A DNA stretch of 64,000 bases from Spinacia oleracea (Eukaryota; Streptophyta; Magnoliopsida; Caryophyllales; Amaranthaceae). Below, one piece after another: positions 22,906 through 35,300 of this stretch. The notes below the pieces were generated by a model that made no database searches, was not told where the DNA came from, and saw only the letters and a program-made list of their open reading frames with translations. Location: assembly GCF_020520425.1 (NCBI RefSeq), contig NC_079491.1, positions 36,115,027 through 36,179,026 of the forward strand. Reading direction: 5' to 3'. Each line of letters opens with the position of its first letter. The first letter of the stretch is position 1. A program made the translations under genes and the position numbers.

Positions 22906-23690
22906 CGTCCCTGACTGGTACTCGTTTTCTGTTCGCGTATCCTTTTTTGTACATGCGACTTAATTTTGTTTGTTTGCCTAATAACGTCCTTTACGCGTTG
23001 TGCAGCGTTGTGGGATTCGTTACGGGCCATCCTGAGCGTCGCTTGCTTTTGTGGCGATCGTTCGGGGTTGCGGAACACGTATTTTGGTATAACTCTTTGG
23101 CCAATTGGTGTTTATGAATGTTTGGGCAATTTTTTTAAGGTCGTTGGTTTTCCAGCATTATTTGTCACACACAATCACATAATTCGCTACACATAACTAA
23201 CATTACAACATGAGGCAAAATAATAATATGTCATGTAGTTTATGATAGGCTTCTATGGGTAATTTTTGCGCCTGGCTTGGTACCGCTTCTATCGTAGATC
23301 TAACACATGCCCCGGTCGAGGTAGTGCATTCAACAGACGAATTTTGTCCCAAGAGGCCAATCACGATGTAAGCCAAGGGGGCATGCACCAATGAGAGGGA
23401 CCTTAGTGGGCGAGCGATTGGGTTTGGGACGGGTGTACTACTAGCAACAAGTGCCGAGTGGACAACATTCGAAGCGTATGCACCCCCCGGTTGGCGATGG
23501 GTATCCTTAGTCCCAACTCCCGAGATGAAACATGCCAAGGGAGCCGAGATTCGTTATGCGGTTCTGTCCGTTCACATTAATATGCTGATTTTCAGGTCGT
23601 CCCAACTTGATAAGGAAATAAACGCGGAGTAGGATCGTTTCACCCTTCGGCTATTTTGATTACCTACGAGCACGAGTATTTCATTAACAT

Positions 23691-23708
23691 TCCCCAGTGG
23701 AGTCGCCA
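23691..23708 (-). other. Primer binding site of copy A
   Basis: Minus-strand TGGCGACTCCACTGGGGA, one base from the LTR end. The type is reported for Tat/Ogre-like elements (tRNA-Arg, from memory). Copy C has the same 18-mer at 59216-59233. Confidence 0.8.
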
Positions 23709-23709
23709 C

Positions 23710-25185
23710 TGTGAGGGGGTCGAAAAAGCACGAGGCTAATGCGTGACCTCGTCCCTCGTGGGCGTCACGTTGTCAGATCAAGTGTAGTTAGATTTCCTGT
23801 GAGTTTACGCCCAATCGACTAGTAATATAGGAGTCGCCATTCAATTTTTAACGACAATGAGAAAAACTGACAAAACCCGGTTATCGTGACATAAAGGGAG
23901 TGCAATTATGTTCGACCACGACGGCCATAGGTTCCCTTGTGATCCCTGGTGTGGGGATCGCTCAACGTACACCCGCAGGGCAGAGATTGAGAGTTCTGGG
24001 GACTGTAACTACCGAGAGGAGTGCTCATCGATAACTCCAGAGGCAGGTTATCCTTACTAGCTCGGCATAAATAATTGAAGGGACATGTGTTAACTATTAA
24101 ACTATTCTGAATTGATTTTAGCAATATGCAACACATAATACTAAATCGATCGTGATTATCTTGTTTAGATTGATTTAAGGTACCTAGCATGATAGTTCAA
24201 TTGTCCAAGATATTATCTTTATTAGGCGTGATATAACAGTCAGATTAATAGTTCAACAGTTTTATAAAAGGGCGATGAAAGCGATTAAATCATGCGAAGG
24301 GACATATTACAACGCACCCTTGAGAGGTGCATTGTGGTTCTCAGAAAACTAACCACTTTGGCTTTGCTATTTCTCCTTTTATTTAACGAATCTCGAATTT
24401 CCGGGCAAGGTTCCAGTATCCGGGCTTAATTCTTCAGCTACAAGAGACAGGATACGTTCTGTTCGACTTTAGGGTCGATTGCGACAGAACGCGGGATCAA
24501 TTTCGCAGCGTGAGGCTTTAGGCTTAGGGGTTGGAGTCAATACTCAGATTATGAATTGTGTGTTTTTCTCGTCGATTATGAGGCTGTATTTATAGGGAAA
24601 GAGTTCGTGGAAAGATAGATCCTTAGAATCCGGATCCAAAAAGAATTCGGAAACGACACGTCCCAGGTATTTTCAGCGCCCAGGGCTGGGCGCCGAAGAT
24701 TTCGGCGCCCAGATCCAGGCGTTGAAAATAGGATCTGAGCCGTGCTTTTTGTCAGATTTGGACTCTTAATCACGGAGCTTTTGAGACTTATTCGAGTTTC
24801 TTAGTGCGTATCAACTTATGCCGGAATGCGTCTAGGCCCGTTACGAACTCTAGGTTCGTTAGGAATTTAATCAATACGTAACTCTTATTTTCGAATTATA
24901 ACAGGAATAGAATTCTTTTTGCCAATTCTATCTCTTTTAGGACTTACGTTGGAGTGCAACACCTAATTCTGACAGATTTCTATCTTTCATGTCTTGCCAC
25001 TTTTAACAACTACTCGTTATGGCAATTACTATTTTTAGCAGGTTTCTATAAATGGATGCTTTGGTTGAAATGAAAAGGGTGATCGAGATTCGTTATTTTA
25101 TAGGAGATGCGTTGCCAAATGGAGATTTATGTTCTCATCATCGAACCTTCCCTTTCGGGAATGGGGACAAAAGTAGGTGTCTACA
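23710..25185 (-). repeat. LARD copy A 5' LTR
   Basis: In element sense it begins TGTAGACACC and ends CCCTCACA. Contains a GC double palindrome (24671-24729) and a TATA box (minus-strand CTATAAATA near 24588-24596). Confidence 0.9.
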
Positions 25186-25190
25186 GACAG

Positions 25191-25989
25191 GGACTCGAAT
25201 TTGGATTTTAGGTGTGTATTTATTTATTTTGACAGATTCCAGGAATTATAATTCACATAGAAGAAATCAATTACAGGAAAACTGCTCAAAAATGATTTTC
25301 AAACAAAAGAAAACAACAACATAATTAATTCAAACGAAAGCACAATTGCAAAATCAGTAGTAGAGATAAAGGGGGGGGGGGGAATACCGCCAGGATGAAG
25401 AGCTCGTCAAATCGTCTCCAATCCTATTTCCAAAATTTGAGAAACTCGATCAAACCTCAAACCAATTTAAACTATTCGTCAAGCAGTACTATCAATTCTA
25501 CAAGAAATTCGAACTACTCTTCAAGCAATTCGATGAAATATGCTAGCAATTCGATCAAATATGCAAACAATTCAAACTAAATCGAATTTCGAGAACAACT
25601 AACCTAATACCGCAGAGTGAAACATATATTTGTATGTATTTCTGAATATACAAAATTAAGGCCAAATTAAACAACAAATTGGGACAAAAATTAAGAATCT
25701 GGGTCAAATTCAAGATATTTGAGCGATAAATTTTCTAAACACAGTTGGTTAAGAATACTTACCTTTCAACATAATTAATTTTAGGGAAAGTCGAAGAGAT
25801 TTGTACCTCAAAGAAGAATTCAGAACACATCGATATTTCTAGGGTTCCAAGAATTAACAGGAAAAAAAAAAATCTAACCTACAGAATCAGAAGAAAATGG
25901 AGAACTCAAATTAATTTAGATAAAAATGGGGATTTGAACAAGCGGGAGAGGAGAAGAACGATTGAGGAAATGAGAAAAATCAGTGCCAT
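25191..25989. other. Unassigned flank of the LARD
   Basis: AT-rich sequence with a G12 run (25371-25382) and Asn/Ser-coding low complexity (25430-25580). It is probably part of the CACTA element whose end follows, but I cannot show that. Confidence 0.35.
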
Positions 25990-26258
25990 TTCTTTCTTTA
26001 TTTTCTTTGCTAATACGGCAAAATGAAAAATGTCGCCCTCTTTTGTTACTCTGCACTTAAAACAGAGGGCAATTTCATTATTTCGCTCTCTTTGTTTAAA
26101 TCAAAGAAGGCGTTGGTTTGCTGTTGCCCTCCTTGTTACGTTATTGGCAAAGAGGGCAATTTTTTGTTGTCGTATTTGATTTGTTCTACCGAGACAATTT
26201 CATTGTCGCCTTCCTATTTTAGCAAAAAACTCCCTCTTTACTCCTAATTTTTGTAGTG
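25990..26258 (-). mobile_element. CACTA (En/Spm) transposon terminus
   Basis: The plus strand ends TTTTTGTAGTG at 26258, that is CACTACAAAAA read inward on the minus strand, the signature terminus of CACTA transposons. The preceding 250 bp carry repeated subterminal motifs (GAGGGCAATTT and its complement at least five times), as expected for this superfamily. The other end is not visible: it may have been lost, or lie beyond the LARD insertion. Confidence 0.6.
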
Positions 26259-26589
26259 GTACAAACTTATAAATTATCTAACACCCAAATTCATATCATA
26301 GTAACAACTTATAAATTATTATAGTAATTTAGGGGTATTTTTTAATTGAAGAGGTGTATGGCCAAACTTTTGTTAATGAAAAGAAAGAGACACTGTAATA
26401 ATTGTAGGGTCATTTCTAATTTTGAAGTGTAATTAGTATTGTGGGATGGATGAAAAATAAAATGTAACAAGTAATGTGGGACTGATGTACTAGTTCTATT
26501 ATACTCCGTATTTGTTAAATTCCACGTTCAAATTATAAATTAGGCTCAATTTTATAGTTCTCAACATTGTCTCCATATTAATTATAATG

Positions 26590-26742
26590 CATAAAAATGC
26601 TTAAATTAAGACGGCCCTTATTTGATTTCAATTTATATAACTTATTATTATGAGTGATGAAAATGCTTAAATTAATTAGACGGCCCTTATTTGATTTCAA
26701 TTTATATGACTTATTATTATAAGTCATAAAAATGCTTAAATT
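26590..26742. repeat. 69-bp tandem duplication upstream of the expansin gene
   Basis: About 2.2 copies of a 69-bp unit; ACGGCCCTTATTTGATTTCA begins at 26611 and again at 26680. It lies 110-260 bp before the TATA box. Confidence 0.85.
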
Positions 26743-26848
26743 TAGATGAGCAATAATATTAACGGTGAAACAAGATTCAATACAAAATCCTTACTAAAAA
26801 TGTGTTGCTTTAACTAAAAATAGCTTAATTTTAACCCAAACCTAGCCA

Positions 26849-26856
26849 TATATATA
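26849..26856 (+). promoter_or_regulatory. TATA box of the expansin gene
   Basis: TATATATA 110 bp before the ATG, implying a 5' UTR of about 80 bases. Confidence 0.55.
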
Positions 26857-26966
26857 ACGAAGCTAAGCACAAGAAAAATAGTACTCCATAGTAATAAATA
26901 AAAAATAAAGACTATTTCAATAAACTTTGCCTCATTTTTGGCAAATTAGATCCTAAGCCATCAACC

Positions 26967-28738
26967 ATGAAGTCGTATTTGTTTGGCATCATATTGGTTG
27001 TGTTATTTCTTACGGTGTTAGTTCACGACGTTCATGCCAAGAAGCCAAACTTCCGGCCTGGTCCATGGAGAACCGGTAGAGCTACCTTCTATGGTAACGC
27101 AGATGGCTCGGGAACTTTTGGTAATTAACAACTCCATATTATTATTTTTATTATCTATAACTTGATGTTTTTATTGAGTAATGAGTACGTATGCATGTAA
27201 CTACATTTATTACGAATGCATTCGAAATTTAAATTAATTACACATTGATCTGCTACTCCGCTATGCAGATTTCGAATTATCAATTTTTAACATGCGTATT
27301 TAATGATATTGATGTTTAAATGTCTACATTAAACACTGGGTAAAAAGTGAAATATGAACAATATTCTGAAATGGAGGAAGCCTATAAAACTCATATATAA
27401 AAAGTATTGAAAGTCGATCGCTCCCCTTAACTACTCCCAAGAAAAAAAAATTGTAATATATATATATGCCACATTAGGTCATTAACATTCAAATGATCCT
27501 TAATGTGAAAATGTTCATGCAACTTCAAATCATCGTTCAAAACAAAACCAAATTTTGTAAAACTTTTTGCTAATGTGTGTTCGTTTACAATTTTTAGAAC
27601 ACAAAGAGGTCATTAATTACTTTGTCTCATTCCTCATAAATAATTATTTTTGTTTGATATATTTTTTTTTAAATGTAATGACGTGTTTTTCATTTCTCCT
27701 TAATCACTTAAGCGTTATATAACCTAGAACATTAATTATAGTTAAGAAATGTGCCAATTTTTTCTTACATTTATTTTGTTTAGGAACATTTTAGTTATAT
27801 TCTAATGTACTACGTATGTGGAAATAAAATGGCAACTAAATGCAGACCAATAAAAAAAAATTAGTCGGTCGTATGTAATAAAGGAAGAGTGTATGTAACT
27901 ACTAAAAAAAAGAAAAATAAAAGATTGAAAGTGCATGAAATTGAAAAAATGTAAACAGAAGGAGCATGTGGATATGGGGACATATCGACCAAGGAAGGCA
28001 AAGGTGGGTTTGGGGTTCAAACGGCAGCTATAAGCACAGCATTGTTCAACAAAGGAGCAGCTTGTGGGTCTTGTTATGAGCTAAAATGTTCACAGACTAC
28101 AAAAGGTTGCAAAGCTGGTGCATCCACCATCACCGTTACCGGCAACAACGAATGCCCTGGCGGAGGGTGGTGCAGCCCACCACAAGAGCATTTCGACCTC
28201 ACTCAGCCTGCTTTCCTTCAAATCGCTGAGTACAAGGCTGGTGTGGTCCCCATTGAATACCGCAGGTCCGTAACTAGTAAAATACTCAAAATATGGTTTA
28301 TGCACCCAAGTGCACAATACTCACTGTGCATCCTAAATTCTCTAACTTCTTTCTCGTAATTAAATGATTTTTCAAATAAGAGTAACTAAGAAAAGGTTCG
28401 GTCATGATAATATGATATGCAGGGTACCATGCAAAAGAACAGGAGGAATCCGTTTCAGCATATCAAAAAATTCAAATCCCTACTACCTGCTGGTGTTGGT
28501 ATGGAATGTCGCAGGTGCAGGAGATGTGGAAAGTGTAATGATAAAGGGTGATAAGGGTAAGCCATTTAAACCAATGAAGCGTAACTGGGGTCAAAACTGG
28601 GAGAGTGATGATAACTTTGTAGGCCAATCCATCACGTTCAGAGTCAGAACCAGCGATGGCAAGAAATCTACTTCATGGCATGTTGCCCCTAAAAATTGGC
28701 AGTTTGGTCAGACATTCGAAGGCAAGAACTTCAGATGA
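26967..28738 (+). CDS. EXPA: Alpha-expansin, three exons (258 aa)
   Basis: Secreted cell-wall loosening protein. Exons are 26967-27120, 27959-28265 and 28423-28738; all junctions are GT..AG and keep frame (154+307+316 nt). Residues 1-24 form a signal peptide ending VHA. Domain 1 (double-psi beta-barrel) has ATFYG (39-43), GACGYG (53-58), the conserved cysteines and HFD (129-131). WCSPP (122-126) just before HFD is the alpha-expansin insertion. Domain 2 has the Trp-rich binding face: RNWGQNW, SFRV-like ITFRV, and NWQFGQTF near the C-terminus. It differs from typical family members in the loop after GACGYG ([11 protein letters not shown]) and in NNECPGGGW, so it is a divergent paralogue. It is convergent with UTP12, with ~600 bp between the stop codons. 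Confidence 0.92.
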
Positions 28739-29335
28739 ATTTTGTGACACTAGCATCTTTCTTCATTTGCATGAAATGCTCATATAATTAATAATCGTCG
28801 TTTTAGCTCATTTTAAACCTGTAATTTTGTATACAAATTTATAAATAAAGAAAAACAAAATGAAAAAAATTCACTCTAAAAAAGCATCAAACTTGTTCAA
28901 TTTTTCAATATATACAACATATGGGAAATCAATAAACTCCGGCTGGAAGAAGAATGCAATGCAATCATATGTATTATCCAGTAACTGTGCCCACTCGGAT
29001 TACTCCACTTCATGGGTGATCTCCTCATAAAAAAATAAAAATAAAAAGTGAATTTAAGCACAAACACTCCCAGTTCGATTGTCATCTGCAAGGCTTAGAT
29101 TTCTCCCAGTAGTCCATAAGCATGGTATCAAACTCAATGTTCACCAACAAACCTCACCAGCCCACCAGAACTAACTTTAATTTCGTGTCTTCCTTAACAT
29201 CACATAGGGAAACTGTGCAAATATATGACTTCAGTTCGTAACATTGCACTTCATAATCATACGGCAAAGGATTATCTTGAATGTTCAGAGGGAAATACAA
29301 GTAATTACCTTGTACATATGCATTCAACATTTCTC
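28739..29335. other. Convergent 3' UTR region
   Basis: The 600 bp between the stop codons of the expansin and UTP12 genes. It holds the expansin poly(A) signal and must hold the UTP12 3' UTR. No other gene is visible. Confidence 0.6.
28844..28849 (+). terminator. Poly(A) signal of the expansin gene
   Basis: AATAAA about 105 bp after the stop codon. Confidence 0.55.
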
Positions 29336-32300
29336 TTATCGCACAACAGTCCAAGCATGTCCATCACTCCCCCTTTTCTGCTTCTTTTTTCGTTTTCGTT
29401 CCTCTCTTGTGTCTGTTCTTCCATCGTTCCGTTTAGCAAGTCTTGACCGGATTTCTAGCAACTTTGATTTAGCGTCTCGAAAAGGTGCATCAGACTTCAT
29501 AGCCATCAGTTGCTGAAAATATCAAATACAAGAATCAGTTTCACTGCTTGTAGCACAACTGCCAGCAGCCTGGTAACCTTGATAAATTAGATCTCATGTA
29601 TAAATACCTTGAGATGGTCCATTGCAGCTAGGTTAAAGCCAAGAGTATCCTTGCAATCCTGTAACATAATTAAGAGTCATTATCCAGGGGATGCTCTAAT
29701 GGGGGCCTTGTGCAACTAAAATATAGAATTGAGCCCTCCACCCTTGGTTCATAGTTCAAATTTCAAAAGATTTTTACTATTATCAGTGGAATTTAAAAAA
29801 AAAAACTTTAGTTGAAAGCTTTATATAGGGTGAATTACAGAGGAAACACCAGACGTAAGTTGGAAACTTTAGAAGTTACCACGAGAGTATGATGGTTTGC
29901 TGCTGCCAACACGCCTTGATGAGAGATTTTCAATATTGGTCGGGTACTGACTAAGATTGTTGTTGGAATAGAATATTCGTTAGACTGTACTTGCAAGTTT
30001 TCCGGCAAAAAAATCTCCACGCCTACTCTTAAAAAGAGCACTATCTTTCTTTAGTTTTAGGTAGTTCTTCTGACCGTAACACCCTTTACGTGTCAGAGGA
30101 ATCAGAGGCGAACAAACTCGACTACGTGCTTACTTGAATTGAGTAAGGTAAAGCCAATTCACTTACTTATGACGACATATGAAGTCGCTAAAGAGAAGTT
30201 TTTGAAAGTCAACTTACTTCTTCTCAAGTAAGGCCGGGGAAATTTTATTGGCAACAGGGCAACCCTTCTTACCCAGCCCTACCTACCCTATGTATTCAAG
30301 TAGAAAACTGTCGCCGAAAAAGGCTTAGGTTTCGCGCACATAGGACAGGCGGGCAACTAGTGCTGCGGGATTGGCTGGTTGGGGAAATACTTTATAGTGT
30401 GGTTTCTTATAGGGGCAAGACTTGGATGGTACAGAAGAAGGGTGCTTGCCACAGGCAGACTCTAATGTGTCAGCATGACAAAGATAAAAGCCCTAAGACG
30501 TGGAAGAATGGCTATTTCCCAAAGGCCGAAGCAGTCTTTTACTGTTAGTAAGGCGAATTTTATAAAAGAATATATTTCCATCTATCTTTTGAATTACTCA
30601 TATAGTCATATACGAAATATATCCTATGATTTCGCATTGGAAACTATTCTAGGAGAAGTCCAAATACGTTTTTTTTGCCCCATGGTTGATGAGTCCAGAG
30701 CTAGAAAATTGAAATTAAAGTTTGTATTTGCTTGGTAATATTACTTTATCTTCTTTGCTTGGTAATATTATTATTTTAGATATTGAATATTGCATATATA
30801 CATATATAAATGGATAAAATCAATTCCATATTCCACCCCACTTTGTGGAACCCAAACTAATATTATACTGCTTCCCACCCCACATTAATATGGAGTAATT
30901 CTCTTCCTCTCTAGTCTCTACATCTCTCCACCTTAAGTAAAGGTAACCCACTTGTACGGTCCCCCAATTGAGTTCTCCTTGGTTTTTGTTGCTACAGTAA
31001 CTAAGAACTCGAAAAACGGAGGGAGTATTAAACAAGTACACTGTCCCCAATACTTTAGTGGGATGTGCAAATTTGCCCCTCGCCTTTTAATAGAAACAAA
31101 TTAACCCTATACTTTTTACTTCTCATCTAGATTATCATTCATTATCATTACCCCATTGCCTCAAAGAGGCTTCCGCAAGAAGCGGGGTAAGGGGGGGGGG
31201 GGGGGTCGGGTGTACCGTGTACGCAACCTTACCCTGCAATTGCAGAGAGGTTGTTTTCAATTGACCCAAAAGCGATAACGGAACGACCATCTCCTACTTC
31301 ATGGAAAGGAAGCGAAGAGGTTTTAAGAGTCATTTTGATTTAGTCTATTACATCACACAGCCAAAAGAACAAATGAATCTTTGGCTCAATCGAAAATGAA
31401 AATTCTCATCTAGATTATGATGCTAAAAATTACTTAACGGAAAATTATAATGCAAAAAAATAAATGAGAAAACACTCAAACTCCCCGATCCCCAAGTTGT
31501 GATGCTTCTCCCCCGAGTGTTTATTTATCTCTCATGTCTTCCTCCAAGGTTGAATTTCCCTAGGTAATTAACATTTCTTTCTCTCCTCGCAATAAAAAAC
31601 ATCAGTCTTTCTCCCTCCACCCCCGGATTATTCTTGTGTGGACCTGGTACACAATAATATTATTGGTTTACTCTATCACCCCTTTTACATACATAATGAC
31701 ATCTATTGTTCACATAAGGACTATAATAAAATTAAACACCAATTTTCTTAGATATAGTAACCATTTTTTGTATCATAGTAACCCTATTTTTCAAAAGAGA
31801 ATCGTGACTTAAACACATTATTCAAGCACACCATGTACTAACGACATCAATTTGATATTTTTTCATAATAATTTTAATAAACACATCAAAATAAATTAGA
31901 ATCAAGTTGTTAACTTTTCTTTTTAGGCATGGTCCACAATAAATTTAGTGCGAACAATTCTGCTTCGGAAATTTCTCTCTCTAGTACAATTCGCAAGGAT
32001 AGTCCATTTAAGAATTAGTGCTCCCCCTACCCCCAATTCAAATACACCAAGTTGAACTGAAATACTTAATAGTTTCCTTACAACAAGCAAAGTTAGACAT
32101 ATTTAATACTATGCAATCATGAGTTTGTATTAGAATGATCTTTTAAAGTACTATCCCTTTATTAACATGCATTTGTTAAATTTATATACAAAACGGATCG
32201 ATCCACTAATGATTGTATGAAATCTTTGACAAAACGGATGCAGATACCTTTACGAAGACACAGGGCCGGTGAAAGCCCTACAAAACAAGGCCCAAAATTT

Positions 32301-35300
32301 TGAGGGCCCAATATTTTGAAGTCCACTTAACTTTGTTCTTTTCTGGAAAAAAACGCCTCTTTGGATTCTTCTCCCCCGTTGAAGCTACGGAGTAATAACT
32401 CCAGATTTCTAATTCTTCCCGCTAATTACTTTTCGTTTCTCGTGTTTCTTCAATTCCCATTTAAGGTAATAATTGATTTCAAACAACTTGTTCTCATTAA
32501 TCTTATTTGAAACTTTCAATAAACTTTTTCATCTTTCCCTCTCAATTATTCAATTAACAACAGGTTTAAAGAAGTTTTCACCAATCGATGTTGTCAATGG
32601 AACAATGATTTCAAATATCTACCTTTTCACTAAAAATCAACCGATTCAGTTTTCTATTATTTAAAAAAGAAAATCAGATTTGATTATGAATGAACAATAA
32701 AGGAAGACGGAAGTGGGAGTTGGGACAGCCCGGACAGGACAAAGGAGCCGACGGCAAAGACACGAAGAACAACAGGCTGTGTGTTTATTTTTGTTCTTTT
32801 TAATTTATCTAACTGAATGAGGGTGAGATTATTGTCTAAATTTTGTGGGATGGGTTTAATTTACAAATTGCACACTAATAATGGTTTAAATTATAGAATT
32901 TTCGTTTCCAGCCCAAAATCTGTTTCTAGCTGCTACCCAAAAGAGTTGACTTCAACTGCAAATGCTTAAAGATCAGCCCTATGTTTGTTGTTTTGTGTTC
33001 ATTTCTCTTTTCTTACTTTTCTAGTTTCAATTTAGCAGGGGTTAATGTTAGTGATTTTAGTTGTGTAGTCCACTCCTCCGCTTTCTTTTGCTATTGCAAT
33101 TTGCAAGTCAATTTCAACTAGTACTATCAAAAAAGTAAATTTCAACTACTCCTAGTATTGGTCTACTGGACAATTGTAGGCTTGTAGTTGTGGTAGTTTG
33201 AAATATTGGAATGTTATTTGTGATTCATTTTGCAAGAATGTGTTTTAATCGTTTATGATATGGAATGGTAACTTTTTGAAATAATATCAAATTATTAAAA
33301 TTACATACTTTTTATATTAGGGGCCCAATTTTTAAGATCAGAACAGGGCCCTCAAAATGTTTAAGAATGTTTAAGACGGCCCTGCGAAGACAATATACTT
33401 TGACGGGGAGGAGATCTAGGGGTAGGTGGAAGATAACATATATCAAGCTGCAATTACCCCCTCCATTCCTAAATGTTCTTCCCGTTTCTATTTCGGGCGT
33501 TCCTATATGTTCTTCTCGTTTCTATTTTTGGACATGACTTTTTACCATAAATTTTCCCACTATCCCTTATTTAATTCATTCACATTTCCCCACTCACCCA
33601 CCCAACCCCACTTTTATGATTTTTTATTAGTACTTTATTAAAAATATCCTCTCTCCTTCATTTCTTTATTACTTTCCTTCACTACTTTATTACTTTCTCT
33701 TACACTCAATCATTACTCTTACACCCAATCATTACAAGATTCCATTTTCTTAATTTTCACCCCAAACCTCAAATGGGAAGAACAAATAGGACCAGAGGGA
33801 GTATTATAGATAAAAATATATTTCCTCCGATCTTTTGTTGATACATTTATTTCGTCACGTTCGTTAATGCAATATTTCAATCATTAATATCTTTATTTAT
33901 CAATGGGTAAAAATTATAAAAAGTTGATATATATCTATACAATTAGACGATTATATAAAGACCCTACATGACTATATTTTTTCTTAAGTATAAATCACAA
34001 TTGATAGTCAAAGTAGATTATATAAAAGTGTCAAAAGTCAAATTGTGTCAACTTAAAAAAACGAAGGAATTTAAATCTTTTGTTTTCCGATGAGATTATG
34101 CTGGTAACTGTTGAGTAGGTGTGAATTGCGTTGGACAAATTGGGAAAATCAATGGGACTAATTTACCTCAATTAAAAGGTATGGGGTTAATTTGCACATG
34201 ACACTAACGTATCGGGGCTAATTTTCTACTTGCATATTAACTTGGATAAATGTTGGGGACCTATGTTTTTATGTGTTTTCCTGAGCCGGTTTCCAACCCT
34301 GGGCAGCCCTGTCAATATCAGCATCTTTCATATGAAAGAAACAAGCACCCAGAGAAAAAGGCAGATTGTCTCAAACTCTCAATGCCCAACAACTTTCACT
34401 GCAAAATACCTAAATCATAGAAAGAACATAGCTCTACATATACTTAAAGGTAGGAAATGGGTAATTTTATTCACGTGTTTAGTCATTCGGTTGGGTTCGA
34501 GAATAAGTCAACCTTTGGTCAGTCTTCTAAACACGGTTCCACCTTTGAACAATTCAGGAATAATAAGATATTTTATCTTCCCGAAACAGCCCTTTACCTG
34601 TTGGTAACCGGATTGATAAGTAAATGTAACCACATGTCACTCACTAATTGGATAAAATTCTAAATTTCAATTCTTAATTTAATTTTTTTTAAATTTTATT
34701 TTTTAATTAAACTTTAACTTAAATTCCAACTTTCTTTTTTTAAAATAGTATACTGTAGCTTTCTCTTTCTTATCCCCTCAAACATGGATGCCATCACGGC
34801 ATCAACCCTCTCCAATGGTTGTCATCTCCTAATACACTGCCCAACTCCACCTTGAACTCTACCTTAAAGAACCACCTCACATCATCGCCCTACCAGCATC
34901 TCCCCACGCTACTACACACCCAACCAACACCGTACAACAACTACCTCACAAATATCAAGATCCCCTGATAATAACTAACAACGCAAATCCCCATAACAAC
35001 TCAATTGCACAGCCGACCAGAAACAAGATTGCCTCACCATCAATTGGAGGAAGGTGGATCAAATCTCCCCAAAAGTCACTCCGCTCCCACCACCACTTGA
35101 ACCGCTCCCTTCATCCCTATCACCACCAAAAAAATCCCAAAACCACCACACCACCACAACCTAAATTCACTCCATCTGCAGGGACCATCACCCGTACTCG
35201 AATCCTCACCACCTTCGATCAGAGCAAGAAGGAACCTACCAAAGGCGGCGGAACGAATGGAGACCGACACACCTGGAGGAACCACCCACCAGTAGCGGAG

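Larger units (their letters stand above)
16263..23690 (-). other. Interior of LARD copy A, non-coding
   Basis: Seven kilobases without a recognisable protein. It contains a 30-bp tandem array, GACCTGCGCGG-type hairpin repeats, four GC double palindromes, at least five additional GGGGGCT (PPT-like) motifs and T-rich tracts. Its right 4.5 kb aligns colinearly with the interior of copy C (59234-64000, inverted), and its left 1.4 kb with 54231-55670 of copy B. Confidence 0.75.
14768..25185 (-). mobile_element. Complete non-coding LTR retrotransposon (LARD), copy A
   Basis: A 10.4-kb element on the minus strand. Its LTRs (TGT/TATAGACACC...CCCCTCACA read on the minus strand) flank 7.5 kb. Next to the right LTR lies a PBS, next to the left LTR a PPT, and outside both is the TSD GACAG (14763-14767, 25186-25190). 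The interior has no open frame above ~110 codons and no gag, protease, RT or integrase similarity that I can see. It must be mobilised in trans, presumably by a Ty3/gypsy relative; the PBS type and the antisense gene of copy B suggest the Tat/Retand group. LTR divergence is about 3% by eye. Confidence 0.88.

Noticed and set aside
23203..23538. A 111-codon ORF near the PBS as a possible gag start
   Set aside because: The aligned region of copy C (59360-59700) has indels that break the frame, and no gag motif is present.
31015..31027. A Stowaway MITE ending ACGGAGGGAG-TA
   Set aside because: The right end is typical but I could not find a matching left end within 300 bp, so only a terminus-like motif is present.
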